From contig NZ_CP027859.1 in assembly GCF_005519465.1 (NCBI RefSeq), forward strand, positions 1,054,001-1,118,000: a stretch of DNA of 64,000 nt, in the 5' to 3' direction. This DNA is from Streptomyces clavuligerus. GTDB lineage: Bacteria; Actinomycetota; Actinomycetes; Streptomycetales; Streptomycetaceae. Shown here piece by piece: positions 51,766 to 60,042 of the stretch (positions are counted from its first letter, which is position 1; every line of letters starts with the position of its first letter). Made by a program: the position numbers and the translations under genes. Below the pieces are notes generated by a model. It worked only from the letters and a program-made list of their open reading frames with translations, was not told where the DNA came from and made no database searches.

Positions 51766-52137
51766 ATGACCACGGTCCAGGAGTTCCACGGCGTCCCGGT
51801 GATGATGCACCCCTCCGACGGCGACATCGTCGCCACGGAGCAGGATGCCCTGGACCTCATCGGCAACGCCGGGTATCAGGGCGCCCGCTGGACCGCCGTC
51901 CCCGCCGACCGCCTCGACACCGCGTTCTTCCAGCTCCGGACCCGTCTGGCCGGGAGCATCGTCCAGAAGTTCGTCCAGTACGGGATGGGACTCGCGGTCG
52001 TCGGCGACATATCCCGGCACACGGAGGAGAGTTCGGCGCTGCGGGACTTCGTCCGCGAGTGCAACCGGGGACAGCAGACCTGGTTCGTGTCCGACCTCGA
52101 CGACCTCGGCGAGCGGCTGAAGCAGGGGCGGCGCTGA
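51766..52137 (+). CDS. DUF4180 domain protein
   Basis: 123 aa. Family blocks EQDALDLIGNAGYQGARW, PADRLDTAFFQLRTRLAG, IVQKFVQYGMGLAVVGDIS and LRDFVRECNRGQQTWFVSDL cover the whole protein. ATG at 51766. The function of DUF4180 proteins is not known; they are small cytosolic proteins often near regulators. It stands alone. Confidence 0.88.
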   Translation: MTTVQEFHGVPVMMHPSDGDIVATEQDALDLIGNAGYQGARWTAVPADRLDTAFFQLRTRLAGSIVQKFVQYGMGLAVVGDISRHTEESSALRDFVRECNRGQQTWFVSDLDDLGERLKQGRR

Positions 52138-52282
52138 CGCCGTCGGCCCGCCCCCGGGCGACGGGGACCCCCGTCGAACCCTGACGGTCACCCTCCGGTG
52201 ACGGTACGTTCCACCGCGCTGGGACGGAGGTCGGCCCGGCCTCACTGAGACCCTTTGGCAATACTGCCCATAGGGGTCTAAT

Positions 52283-52300
52283 TTGGTTGATGTCAAGCAA
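52283..52300. promoter_or_regulatory. MarR-type operator before the efflux pump-marR operon
   Basis: TTGGTTGATGTCAAGCAA: near-perfect dyad (8-nt arms, one mismatch, TG centre), 42-59 bp before the pump start, in a low-GC patch. It fits autoregulation by the MarR protein encoded at the end of the operon. Confidence 0.7.
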
Positions 52301-52341
52301 GTAATCGCGGGCCCCACCGGACCCCTGTGGAAGTGATTCCC

Positions 52342-54336
52342 ATGGGAACAGCCGTCGGCCCCCGCTACAAGTGGGTCGCCCTCTCCAACACCACGCTCGG
52401 TGTCCTGATCGCCACGATCAATATGTCGATCATGCTGATCGCCCTCCCCGATATCTTCCGGGGCATCGGCGTCGACCCGCTCCAACCCGGCAACACGGGG
52501 CTACTGCTCTGGCTGATCATGGGATATCTGGTGGTCACGGCCGTGCTGGTGGTCTCGTTCGGACGGCTCGGCGATATGTACGGCCGGGCGCGCATGTACA
52601 ACACCGGCTTCGCCGTCTTCACCGTCTTCTCCATACTGCTCTCGGTGACCTGGGCACATGGCACGGCCGGGGCGCTGTGGCTGATCGCCATGCGGGTGCT
52701 CCAGGGGGTCGGCGGCGCCATGCTCATGGCCAACTCCAGCGCGATCCTCACCGACGCCTTCCCGCCCGGGGAACGCGGGCTCGCCCTCGGGCTCAACCAG
52801 GTCGCCGGGATCACCGGCTCGTTCCTCGGACTGGTCATCGGTGGACTCCTCGGGCCGATCGACTGGCGGCTGGTCTTCCTGGTCTCCGTGCCCTTCGGGC
52901 TCTTCGGCACCGTCTGGGCCTTCCTCCGGCTCAAGGACACCGGAATCCGCACCCCCGCCCGCCCCGACTGGTGGGGCAACATCACCTTCGGCGCCGGGCT
53001 GATCGCCGTCCTCGCCGGGATCACCTATGGCATCCAGCCCTACGGCGGACACCCCATGGGCTGGACCAATCCGGCCGTCCTCGCCGCCATCACCGGGGGC
53101 ATCGCCCTGCTGGGTCTCTTCTGCCTGGTGGAGACCCGGGTACCCGAGCCCATGTTCCGGCTGGACCTCTTCCGTATCCGCGCCTTCACGGCGGGAAACC
53201 TCGCCAGCCTGCTCGCCTCGCTGGGCCGTGGCGGGCTGATGTTCATCCTGATCATCTGGCTCCAGGGCATCTGGCTGCCCCGCCACGGCTACGGTTTCGC
53301 CGAGACCCCGCTCTGGGCGGGCATCTATATGCTCCCGCTCACCCTGGGCTTCCTGGTCGCGGGCCCCGTCTCGGGCTGGTTCTCCGACCGCTACGGCGCA
53401 CGGATCTTCACCACGGGGGGCATGCTCCTCGCCGCCGGGACCTTCGCCGCGCTCCAGGCGCTGCCCGTCGACTTCGACTATCCCGCCTTCGCGCTGATCC
53501 TCCTGCTCAACGGGATCGGCATGGGCCTGTTCGCAGCCCCCAACCGGGCCGCGATCATGAACAGCCTCCCGCCCGACCAGCGGGGTGTGGGGGCGGGGAT
53601 CAGCACCACGTTCCAGAACTCCGCCATGGTGCTCTCGATCGGTGTCTTCTTCTCACTGATGATCGCGGGACTCGCGGGCTCCCTGCCCACCACTCTGACC
53701 AGCGGGCTCACCACCCAGGGTGTGCCCGCCGCCGACGCCGTCCGGATCGCCGCGCTGCCGCCGGTCGGTGTGCTCTTCGCCTCGCTCCTCGGGTACAACC
53801 CGGTGGGGACGCTGCTCGGCAGCCAGGTCCTGGACCGGCTGCCACCGGGGCACGCGGCCTATCTGACGGGACGTGAGTTCTTCCCGCAGCTGATCTCGGG
53901 GCCCTTCGCCCAGGGGCTCTCCGTCGCCTTCGACTTCGCCATGGTCGCCTGTCTGGTGGCCGCGGTCGCCTCGCTCCTCAGGGGCGGCAGGTACATCCAC
54001 GGCACCGACGGCGACGGCGCCACCCCGCCCGGTGCCACGGCGGAAGCGCCCGGGAGGGCTTCCGCCGGAGGCGGCGACGGCCACGGAGGAGGGGGCGAGG
54101 ACGGGGACCGGCGGCCCGCCGGCCGCACCGGTCTCTCCGGGTGTACAAGGCGTACGAGTCACCTGGACCACACCGGGCGCGAGGACCACACCGACCGCAC
54201 CAGGCGTGCCGATCGTGCTGACCACGTCGACCACACTGACCACACCGACCAGGCCGTGGGCACCGGGACCGCTGAACGGCCACCGCCCGGCGGCCCCGCC
54301 CCCGTACCCCGTACCGACACCCGGAGCCCCCGGTGA
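52342..54336 (+). CDS. MFS efflux transporter (DHA2) with His/Asp-rich C-terminal tail
   Basis: 664 aa from ATG 52342 (GTG 52327 also possible). About 14 transmembrane segments: GRLGDMYGRARMYNTGF (motif A), RVLQGVGGAMLMANSSAI (motif C region), GWFSDRYGARIFTTGGML. The last ~105 residues are cytosolic and unusual: Gly/Ala-rich, then many DH, DHTD and RAD repeats (about residues 605-640) that look like a metal-binding or low-complexity tail. The stop overlaps the GTG of the MarR gene. Probably an antibiotic or metabolite exporter induced when its ligand releases MarR. Confidence 0.88.
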   Translation: MGTAVGPRYKWVALSNTTLGVLIATINMSIMLIALPDIFRGIGVDPLQPGNTGLLLWLIMGYLVVTAVLVVSFGRLGDMYGRARMYNTGFAVFTVFSILLSVTWAHGTAGALWLIAMRVLQGVGGAMLMANSSAILTDAFPPGERGLALGLNQVAGITGSFLGLVIGGLLGPIDWRLVFLVSVPFGLFGTVWAFLRLKDTGIRTPARPDWWGNITFGAGLIAVLAGITYGIQPYGGHPMGWTNPAVLAAITGGIALLGLFCLVETRVPEPMFRLDLFRIRAFTAGNLASLLASLGRGGLMFILIIWLQGIWLPRHGYGFAETPLWAGIYMLPLTLGFLVAGPVSGWFSDRYGARIFTTGGMLLAAGTFAALQALPVDFDYPAFALILLLNGIGMGLFAAPNRAAIMNSLPPDQRGVGAGISTTFQNSAMVLSIGVFFSLMIAGLAGSLPTTLTSGLTTQGVPAADAVRIAALPPVGVLFASLLGYNPVGTLLGSQVLDRLPPGHAAYLTGREFFPQLISGPFAQGLSVAFDFAMVACLVAAVASLLRGGRYIHGTDGDGATPPGATAEAPGRASAGGGDGHGGGGEDGDRRPAGRTGLSGCTRRTSHLDHTGREDHTDRTRRADRADHVDHTDHTDQAVGTGTAERPPPGGPAPVPRTDTRSPR

Positions 54337-54881
54337 CCGCCGCCGACCCACTGCCCCGTCCCGGCCGGGAACAGAACGAGCGGAAGGACCCCGACCGGAA
54401 GCGGGCCGGCCAGGGCGGCGGGGCCGGACCCGCCGCACCGGATCAGTTCGCCGGGCGGCTGCGCGCCGCGCTCCACGGCATATTGCCGCTGTTGCGGGGC
54501 GGTCGGCGCATCCATCCTGACCTCACCCCGAGCCGCCTCACCGCTCTCGCCGAACTGCACACGGCCGAACGGCCCCTGCGGATCTCGGAACTGGCCGCCC
54601 GGACGGGTATCGCCCTCTCCACCGCCTCCCGCATGGTCGACCTCCTCGCCGCCTCCGGCTGGATCGACCGCCACCCCGACCCGGCCGACCAGCGCGCCAG
54701 CCTGATCAGCCTCAGCGAGGAGGGCGATACGCTGCTCCGGACGGTGCGCCGGGAGACCGAGAGCGCCCTGTGCCATGCGATCCTCCGTCTCGACCCCGTA
54801 CGGAGGGAACAACTCCGCCAGGCCCTGCCCGTGCTGGAGGCCCTGGCCCGACAGGCGCGCCACCCGGAACCCCCGCGCTGA
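54333..54881 (+). CDS. MarR-family transcriptional regulator
   Basis: 182 aa, GTG start overlapping the pump stop (GTGA). After a ~35-residue charged N-terminal tail, the winged helix reads LTPSRLTALAELHTAE, LRISELAARTGIALSTASRMVDLLAASGWI (recognition helix) and DRHPDPADQRASLISLSEEG (wing, with the conserved D-x-R). It likely binds the 52283 dyad and represses the pump operon. Confidence 0.92.
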   Translation: MTAADPLPRPGREQNERKDPDRKRAGQGGGAGPAAPDQFAGRLRAALHGILPLLRGGRRIHPDLTPSRLTALAELHTAERPLRISELAARTGIALSTASRMVDLLAASGWIDRHPDPADQRASLISLSEEGDTLLRTVRRETESALCHAILRLDPVRREQLRQALPVLEALARQARHPEPPR

Positions 54882-54973
54882 GCACCGGCCGCACGGGCCG
54901 CACGGACGACTCCGCGCGGGTCGTCCCCCGCCGTCGGCCGTGACCCCCGCCGGAGGCGGCCGTTATCCCGGGC

Positions 54974-55234
54974 ATGACCAAGAGACATCGCATCCTCACC
55001 GCCGTCGTCCTCGCCGCCGGGGCCTCCGTGCTCTCCGCGGGCACCGCGGCTGCCGCCCCCGCGCCGCAGCCCACCCCGTCCCCCGCCGCGGGGATGACGA
55101 ACGGTGCCCAGGATCTCAGCCAGTTGAATCAACTCGGCCAGCTCGGCCAGCTCACCCAGGTACTGGGGGCGCTGGGGCAGCTCACGCCCCTGACGGACCC
55201 GGTGACCATGCTGGCCGGCGCCGCGATCGAGTAG
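54974..55234 (+). CDS. small secreted Leu/Gln/Gly-repeat protein
   Basis: 86 aa. Sec signal (RILTAVVLAAGASVLSAG, cleavage after Ala-Ala-Ala near residue 27). The mature part is Pro/Ala-rich and then carries short repeats LNQLGQLGQLTQVLGALGQL, giving a strongly amphipathic, possibly self-assembling peptide. No cysteines. Unknown; similar tiny repeat proteins are common in Streptomyces secretomes. A terminator follows at 55331. Confidence 0.7.
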   Translation: MTKRHRILTAVVLAAGASVLSAGTAAAAPAPQPTPSPAAGMTNGAQDLSQLNQLGQLGQLTQVLGALGQLTPLTDPVTMLAGAAIE

Positions 55235-55330
55235 GTCCTCGAACCAGTGGTCCGGCGGTCGGAACCCGCCGTGGACCCACCCGACCCATCCGGCCCGCCG
55301 GACCCGCGCGGCCGTGCCGGACCCCGTTGA

Positions 55331-55374
55331 CCCCTGTCGATCCGGGCAGCGTGAGCCGCCCGGATCGACAGGGG
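55331..55374. terminator. bidirectional terminator
   Basis: CCCCTGTCGATCCGGGC and its perfect complement (55358-55374), 17-bp stem with a 10-nt loop, between convergent genes. Confidence 0.85.
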
Positions 55375-55402
55375 TGCACGCCCTGTGGCGGGCAGCGCGC
55401 CG

Positions 55403-56044
55403 TTACGCGTCCGGACGCCAGTCGAACGGGAAGTGCTTACTGGAGCCGCCGCGGTACTCGGCGGAGAAGTCGAAGCCCTCGGCGTGGTCCTCGCTCACGA
55501 CACCCCAGGTGGCGACCTGTCCGGGACCCACCTCCGCCCCGGGGGCGTTGATGAGCTGCACCCGGCGGCCGGGGTCCGACGTGGGGCCGGTCAGCGCCTT
55601 GGCGCCGACGCTCACCTTGTCGGAGACGGTCGCGCGCCAGTGCGCCAGATCGGCCGCGGCGTCGAAGTGGATCGGGGCGTACCGCACATCGCGCACCTCG
55701 GTGATCAGCGAGCCGAATGTGCCCGGCCAGCCGCCCGCGTTGCCCCGGAAGATCTCCTCCAGGGCGTCCCGCTGCTCCTGTGTGCCCTTCGCGTCTATGT
55801 AGAACATCGCCGTCATCGTGGCATCGGGGTCGTTCACCCACATGTTCCCGGTGAACTCGCCGAGCGCCACGACGCCCAGGCCGTCGAGGCGGACGCCCCC
55901 GAAGTGCCCCTCGTGGATCTGCCAGACGAGCGTGAACCGGCAGCAGCCGTCCGTCGGGGCCTGCGCGAAGGTGCAGGGGCAGGGCAGCGAGCAGCTGCAT
56001 ACGTCGAACCACTCGCCCTTGAGGTGCCAGTTCGTCTCGCTCAT
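55403..56044 (-). CDS. DUF1326 protein with N-terminal Cys cluster, possibly copper-responsive
   Basis: 213 aa. WFDVCSCSLPCPCTFAQAP near the N-terminus gives a C-x-C-x3-C-x-C cluster, followed by CC (GCCRFTLVW); later blocks are VALGEFTGNMWVND, ALEEIFRGNAGG and YAPIHFDA. DUF1326 has no firm function; the thiol cluster suggests metal binding. ATG at 56044 with GAGAGGGAA upstream. Two CsoR-like palindromes lie directly upstream, so control by copper or another thiophilic metal is inferred. Confidence 0.85.
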   Translation of the reverse strand: MSETNWHLKGEWFDVCSCSLPCPCTFAQAPTDGCCRFTLVWQIHEGHFGGVRLDGLGVVALGEFTGNMWVNDPDATMTAMFYIDAKGTQEQRDALEEIFRGNAGGWPGTFGSLITEVRDVRYAPIHFDAAADLAHWRATVSDKVSVGAKALTGPTSDPGRRVQLINAPGAEVGPGQVATWGVVSEDHAEGFDFSAEYRGGSSKHFPFDWRPDA

Positions 56045-56072
56045 GGCCGTTCCCTCTCTCACCGATCTCGCT

Positions 56073-56091
56073 GATACCCCGGTGGGGTATC
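56073..56091. promoter_or_regulatory. CsoR-like palindrome, proximal site
   Basis: GATACCCCGGTGGGGTATC, a perfect 8-nt-arm palindrome 29 bp before the DUF1326 start. TACCC...GGGTA is the core form of CsoR-family (copper/sulfur/formaldehyde-sensing) operators. Confidence 0.65.
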
Positions 56092-56130
56092 GATCTGACG
56101 AGAGGCTAACCCGCTGCTCACGGCCGCGTC

Positions 56131-56151
56131 AAATACCCATGGGGGGTATTT
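56131..56151. promoter_or_regulatory. CsoR-like palindrome, distal site
   Basis: AAATACCC-5 nt-GGGTATTT, perfect 8-nt arms, 58 bp upstream of the proximal site. Same TACCC/GGGTA core. Confidence 0.62.
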
Positions 56152-56192
56152 CTGGGGTGACTTCACCGGCGCGTCCCCCGAACACGCGCCGA

Positions 56193-56225
56193 CGGCGCGG
56201 ACGCATGGGGAGTGCGTCCGCGCCG
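56193..56225. terminator. hairpin terminator of the secreted-protein operon
   Basis: CGGCGCGGACGCA pairs with TGCGTCCGCGCCG (13-bp perfect stem, 7-nt loop), 24 bp beyond the stop of the last gene. Confidence 0.8.
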
Positions 56226-56248
56226 CCGAACGGGGTGCCGGGGGTCGG

Positions 56249-56623
56249 TCAGGGAGCCGGAGTGGAGGGAGCGGGAGGCAGTGGACGCTTCATGAGGAAC
56301 GTCCAGTAGCCGCCGGTGCCCTCGGAGACGGGACCGACGACGTCCCAGCCCTCCGCGCCGAACTCGGCGAGTTCGCCGAGGTCTTCGCCCCGGGGCCGGG
56401 CGAGGGCCCAGCGGTACTCCCAGGTGTCGAGCGCGGCGACCTGAGCCGGGGCCGGGGGCGGAGTGCCCGGTTCGGGGGCCGCCGCCACGGCGGTGCCCGC
56501 GGCGGCCAGGCCGATCAGGGCGGCGGCAGCCGCGATCCGGCCCCAGCGGCGCGGCCGGTTCCGCTCATGGGGCCCATCCGCGGCAGCGGACGGTACGGGT
56601 GGTGATGCGGGCGTGGTGCTCAC
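56249..56623 (-). CDS. membrane-anchored DUF4177-like small protein
   Basis: 124 aa, GTG start at 56623. One transmembrane helix (RIAAAAALIGLAAAGTAVAA, about residues 28-47) after a charged N-terminus. The outer domain has WEYRWALARPRGEDLGELAEFGAEGWDVVGPV and YWTFLMKRPL: the Y-x(n)-LNELGAEGWELV...FLKR layout of DUF4177-type proteins. It is 17 bp behind the Ig-like gene and closes the operon. Confidence 0.72.
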   Translation of the reverse strand: MSTTPASPPVPSAAADGPHERNRPRRWGRIAAAAALIGLAAAGTAVAAAPEPGTPPPAPAQVAALDTWEYRWALARPRGEDLGELAEFGAEGWDVVGPVSEGTGGYWTFLMKRPLPPAPSTPAP

Positions 56624-56640
56624 TTGCGCCTCACAGGGTG

Positions 56641-57111
56641 TCAGGAGGTGATCGTGATCTCGAAGCCGACCTGCGCGTGGTCGTTGGCGGACGCCGTGAC
56701 CAGGTCGGGGCCGGGCGCCCCGGCGGCGGTCAGCTCGGGGGCGACGGCCATGCCCTCGGCGTCGGTGACGACGGTGGCATCGTCGGTGCCGTCGGGGAAC
56801 TTCAGCCCCGGGCCGGGAGTTGAGAAGGTGACGGTGGCGCCTTCGACGGGCTGGTAGTCACCGTCCAGGGCCTGGACGGCCAGTTGTACGGGCGCCTGCG
56901 TGCCGGTCGGCACCTCCTGGCTGTCCCCGGCGACGGCACGCAGATGGTCGACCCGGGCGTTGGCGTCGGCCGGGGCGGCGCCCCGCAGGGCGGAGGTGGC
57001 AGCGGAGGTGGTGGCGGCGGGAGTGGCGGTGGCGGCGCTCGCGGTCAGGAGGCCGAAGGCGACGGCCGCGCCGAGCAGCACGGCGGAGCCACGGCGGAGG
57101 ACGATGGGCAT
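56641..57111 (-). CDS. secreted Ig-like (Big-1 type) single-domain protein
   Basis: 156 aa from ATG 57111 (GGGGG upstream). Sec signal to about residue 35, then one bacterial Ig-like domain: VEGATVTFSTPGPGLKF, TVVTDAEGMAVAPELTA and GPDLVTASANDHAQVGFEITI, the pattern of invasin/Big-1 domains (T-DA-G-A and TA-x-x-V/A-x-F). It would be exported free or cell-wall associated. The gap to the preceding gene is 34 bp, so co-transcription is likely. Confidence 0.8.
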   Translation of the reverse strand: MPIVLRRGSAVLLGAAVAFGLLTASAATATPAATTSAATSALRGAAPADANARVDHLRAVAGDSQEVPTGTQAPVQLAVQALDGDYQPVEGATVTFSTPGPGLKFPDGTDDATVVTDAEGMAVAPELTAAGAPGPDLVTASANDHAQVGFEITITS

Positions 57112-57145
57112 GGACAGACCCCCAGATGATGTGGTCGGCATGCCC

Positions 57146-57631
57146 TCAGCACACCTTGACGGACTTGTACTCGGACGTATCCGCTGTCTCGAAGGGCTTC
57201 AGCGTGGTCTTCGTCCCGGTGTAGTCGTTGCCCTCGAACCCGCAGTAGGTGACGGGCGAGTTGTTGACCCAGCTGTAGACGCCTCCCATGGAGCCCTCGT
57301 TGGCGAACCTCAGATCCTCGACCCTCGGGGCGTCGGCGCCGGGCAGCAGGGCATAGGAGCCGTACTTGAGGTGGTAGCTCCCCCAGATGCAGAACCACCC
57401 CTGGGGGCAGGAGGGGCCGAACTCGTTGTGCTGATTGCTGTTGAGGGTGTGGACACCGGGCACATTGACCGGGCCGTCGGCGGCCGTCGAGGCCGTTGCC
57501 GTACCGGCCAGTACGGCCGCCGTCCCCACGGCGAGCAGGGCGTGGACCACCCGGCGGCGGGCCGTGCGGCCGTTCTTCGGCGTCACCCGGTCCGCCGGGC
57601 CCAGCAGGCTCATCAGACGTGTCGTGCTCAT
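57146..57631 (-). CDS. secreted peptidase-inhibitor I36 / beta-gamma-crystallin-like protein
   Basis: 161 aa, ATG at 57631 with AAGGAG upstream and overlapping the stop of the preceding gene (ATGA). Signal peptide about residues 25-50. The mature domain contains SCPQGWFCIWGSYHLKYG, NEGSMGGVYSWVNNSPVTYC and YKSVKVC; the CPxGxxC-x-W core and four cysteines are those of the I36/crystallin-like secreted family (SMI-type inhibitors of Streptomyces). It could neutralise a protease or protect the producer from the coupled pore-former candidate. Confidence 0.78.
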   Translation of the reverse strand: MSTTRLMSLLGPADRVTPKNGRTARRRVVHALLAVGTAAVLAGTATASTAADGPVNVPGVHTLNSNQHNEFGPSCPQGWFCIWGSYHLKYGSYALLPGADAPRVEDLRFANEGSMGGVYSWVNNSPVTYCGFEGNDYTGTKTTLKPFETADTSEYKSVKVC

Positions 57632-58305
57632 CGGGGCTCCTTCGTCACATTCCGGTTCGCGGCCGGGGCGGGCAGCGCCTCGGTCCAGACGGCCTTCCCG
57701 ACCCCGGGCACCTCGACGGTGAGGGGACCGACGCGCTGATAGCGCTGGCTCGGCCGGTCGCAGTCGAGGATGCGCTCGTAGTAGCCGGACTGCGCCACGG
57801 TCTGGATGCCGACGTTGTAGGTGTAGCCCTTACGGGGGCCGACGGTGTGCCGGACCTCCGTCTCCTTCTCGATGGAGTTGGTCTCGGTGAAGGAGAACTT
57901 GTAACTCGCCGACAGGGTCGTCTTCATGCTCGCGGCGAAGATGTCGAACCCGGCCTCCACCGAGATCCCGATCTCCGCCGAGTGGGAGAAGGACCGTGTC
58001 AGGGTCTCCTTCACCCGCTCGGTCCGCTCCAGCGGCTCGTTCCCCTGCCGGTTGTCGAAGGTGAACGAGTCCGCGACGACACGGTCGAAGACCGGATCAC
58101 CCACGGGGTCGAAGTGCCACTTGCCGTCGCACTCCACGTCGTACGCGTCGGCGACCGCGGGTGCGGCGGCGGGCATGGCCACCAGTGCGGACGCCGCCAG
58201 CGAGCAGGCCCCGAGCAGCGCCCCGGTGCGGCGGGTGAAGGACGAGGCGAAGGACGTGGCGAACGAGGAGCCGCGCGAGGCGGTGAGCGAGGTCAGGAGT
58301 TCCAC
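57628..58305 (-). CDS. aerolysin/ETX-MTX2-like pore-forming protein candidate
   Basis: 225 aa, GTG start at 58305 that overlaps the stop of the preceding gene by 13 nt. An atypical signal peptide ends near Ala-Val-Ala-Asp about residue 52. The mature chain contains VADSFTFDNRQGNEPLERTE, then alternating Ser/Thr-hydrophobic strands (TLTRSFSHSAEIGISVEAGF and MKTTLSASYKFSFTETNS) and KGYTYNVGIQTVAQSGYY. Such amphipathic Ser/Thr strands flanking a short hairpin are the hallmark of aerolysin-type beta-pore toxins. Length is short, with no obvious receptor-binding domain, so a partner may supply it. Assignment is by pattern only. Confidence 0.62.
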   Translation of the reverse strand: MELLTSLTASRGSSFATSFASSFTRRTGALLGACSLAASALVAMPAAAPAVADAYDVECDGKWHFDPVGDPVFDRVVADSFTFDNRQGNEPLERTERVKETLTRSFSHSAEIGISVEAGFDIFAASMKTTLSASYKFSFTETNSIEKETEVRHTVGPRKGYTYNVGIQTVAQSGYYERILDCDRPSQRYQRVGPLTVEVPGVGKAVWTEALPAPAANRNVTKEPR

Positions 58306-58805
58306 GGCGTCCCCAGGAAGGTCAGGTCACTCGCACCGGACGGCTTGTCGGCGGTCCACCACACCTGCGCGCCGGGGTGGCTGAGCTGGAGGTCCACACT
58401 CACGGACTGCTTGGACTTCACCACGGGCCAGACGACGTTGTAGGTGCCGGTCAGGTTCTCGGCGCACGCCTGCGGCGTGGCCTCGGTGCCCTTGCCGCCG
58501 TCGCAGTCGTACACGACGACCGAGAGATTGGCGTAGGCGCGGTTGGGGTTGGTGAAGATCAGCCGCTGTCCCGGCTCCCCGTCGATCGACACCGTGCACC
58601 ACGAGAGCGTGCCCCCGGTGACCTTCACCGGGGCGCTGGTCTCGCCCACGCAGCTCACGGCCTTCGGCTTCGGCTGCGGCTCCGGTGCCGCGGGCGCGGG
58701 GCCGCTCAGGGCCACCACGCTCAGCGGCGCCGCCAGCAGGGCCGCTCCCCGCACACCCCATGTTCTGTTCCGCTGGGTCCGCGCGGCGGACAACTCATCA
58801 GGCAT
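58293..58805 (-). CDS. secreted protein with four cysteines, first gene of the toxin-like operon
   Basis: 170 aa from ATG 58805 (TGGAGGAG upstream). Signal: WGVRGAALLAAPLSVVALSG, cleavage near Ala-Pro-Ala-Ala. The mature beta-rich domain has VSCVGE, LSWCTVSIDGEPGQ, VVVYDCDGGKG and QACAENLTG, so two disulfides are likely, and ends LQLSHPGAQVWWTADK. Unknown family. Overlap with the pore-former candidate suggests stoichiometric co-production. Confidence 0.72.
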   Translation of the reverse strand: MPDELSAARTQRNRTWGVRGAALLAAPLSVVALSGPAPAAPEPQPKPKAVSCVGETSAPVKVTGGTLSWCTVSIDGEPGQRLIFTNPNRAYANLSVVVYDCDGGKGTEATPQACAENLTGTYNVVWPVVKSKQSVSVDLQLSHPGAQVWWTADKPSGASDLTFLGTPWNS

Positions 58806-59252
58806 GACTCCTCCAGACATCTCGGGCATGGTTGATTCGTTCGTCGAGTTGTGGGTTCTCCGGCTGCCCCCGGCCGTGCGAGGTCACAGCCGGACAGGGC
58901 CACCCGGACAGGGGCTGCCTGCGCGTCAGCGCCCTGTCCGCGGTGGTCGGCGTCCACCGTGGTCGATTCACCCGGCTTCCGCCGGTCCCCACCGTGAGCC
59001 TTTCGCCTGTGGGCTGCGGCTTCGGTGTCGCATGCCGGTCAACCAGCGCGGAGGCGCTCCGGTTACCGACCAGCTCATAGGATCACCCCTTCAGGGGAGC
59101 CGCTACGGAGGCCCTGGCCCGCCCGGTGCGGAGCTGGTAGACACGGGTGTGCGCGGGCGCGCACGGGAAGGGGACGGTGCGGGTCCGGTGCAGGCCCGTC
59201 GCCCCGGGAAGCATCATGTTCCCCCTGGACCACGCCTGTTAGCGTGAGCCGT
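58806..59252. other. divergent intergenic region
   Basis: Promoter region for the secreted operon (-) and for the YbaK gene (+). CCCCTTCAGGGG-type short hairpins (59087-59098) are present. A GAGCTGGTAGACACG stretch (59131-59145) resembles a tRNA-Leu D-arm but no tRNA is formed. No protein gene seen. Confidence 0.45.
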
Positions 59253-59807
59253 ATGCGCGCTCCCCTCGGTGACTTCGACGACGCCCGGCCCGCTCTCGAC
59301 TGTGTCGACCTGCTGACCCCACCGGTCGCCGACGCCGTACGCGCCGGTGCGGGCGACCTCCCGCCCGACCAGCTCATCTTCGTGGACACCGACCCGGAGA
59401 TCGCGGACACCGCCGCGTTCGTCGCGCACTACGGCGCCGGGCTGCTGGACGCGTCCGCCAACTGCGTGGTGGTGGCCGCCAAACGCGGCGGCGGGACGAC
59501 GTTCGCCGCCTGCCTCGTCCTGTCCAGCGGCCGGGTCGACGTCAACGGGGTGGTCCGCAAACACCTCGGCGCGCGCAAGGCGTCGTTCGCCCCGATGGAC
59601 ACCGCGACCGGACGGACCGGGATGGAGTACGGCGGCATCACCCCCGTCGGACTGCCCGGCGACTGGCCCCTGTTGATCGACACGGCGATCGCCGGGCTCC
59701 CCTGGGTACTCGTCGGCAGCGGACGCCGACGCGGAAAACTGATCCTTCCCGGAAAGGCGTTCGCGGCGCTGCCGGGCGCGCGGCTGGTCGACGGCCTCGG
59801 CGTCTGA
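59253..59807 (+). CDS. YbaK/EbsC (ProXp-type) aminoacyl-tRNA editing domain protein
   Basis: 184 aa, ATG at 59253. The editing fold shows as NCVVVAAKRGGGTTFAACLVL (with the catalytic Lys of the family), VVRKHLGARKASFAP and GMEYGGITPVGLPGDWPLLID. The last block (EYGGITPVGLP) is diagnostic. It should deacylate a mischarged tRNA, such as Ala- or Cys-tRNA-Pro, in trans. It is not adjacent to a synthetase. Confidence 0.9.
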   Translation: MRAPLGDFDDARPALDCVDLLTPPVADAVRAGAGDLPPDQLIFVDTDPEIADTAAFVAHYGAGLLDASANCVVVAAKRGGGTTFAACLVLSSGRVDVNGVVRKHLGARKASFAPMDTATGRTGMEYGGITPVGLPGDWPLLIDTAIAGLPWVLVGSGRRRGKLILPGKAFAALPGARLVDGLGV

Positions 59808-60042
59808 TCCCCCGGCGGCCACCGCCCGTTCGAACGGAATTCCTGTTCCGTCCGTCCTCCGCCCCTGCCATCCGCCGCCGCTCCCGTGACACCGCCGCGG
59901 CTGTGGCCAGGGCCCTCCGCCGCCGTCCCGGTGCCCCTGCGCGGGGCCGCCCCCGACCCGTTGCCCCCGTTCCTCCTCCTCCGTTCCTGTGACGATGAGT
60001 GAACGGGCAACAGCGGTGCGCCGCGATCGGCAAGATGGGGCC

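Noticed and set aside
59126..59200. tRNA-Leu-like sequence (GAGCTGGTAGACACG)
   Set aside because: Only the D-arm resembles a tRNA. No TTCGA-type T-loop, acceptor pairing or CCA-side structure follows.
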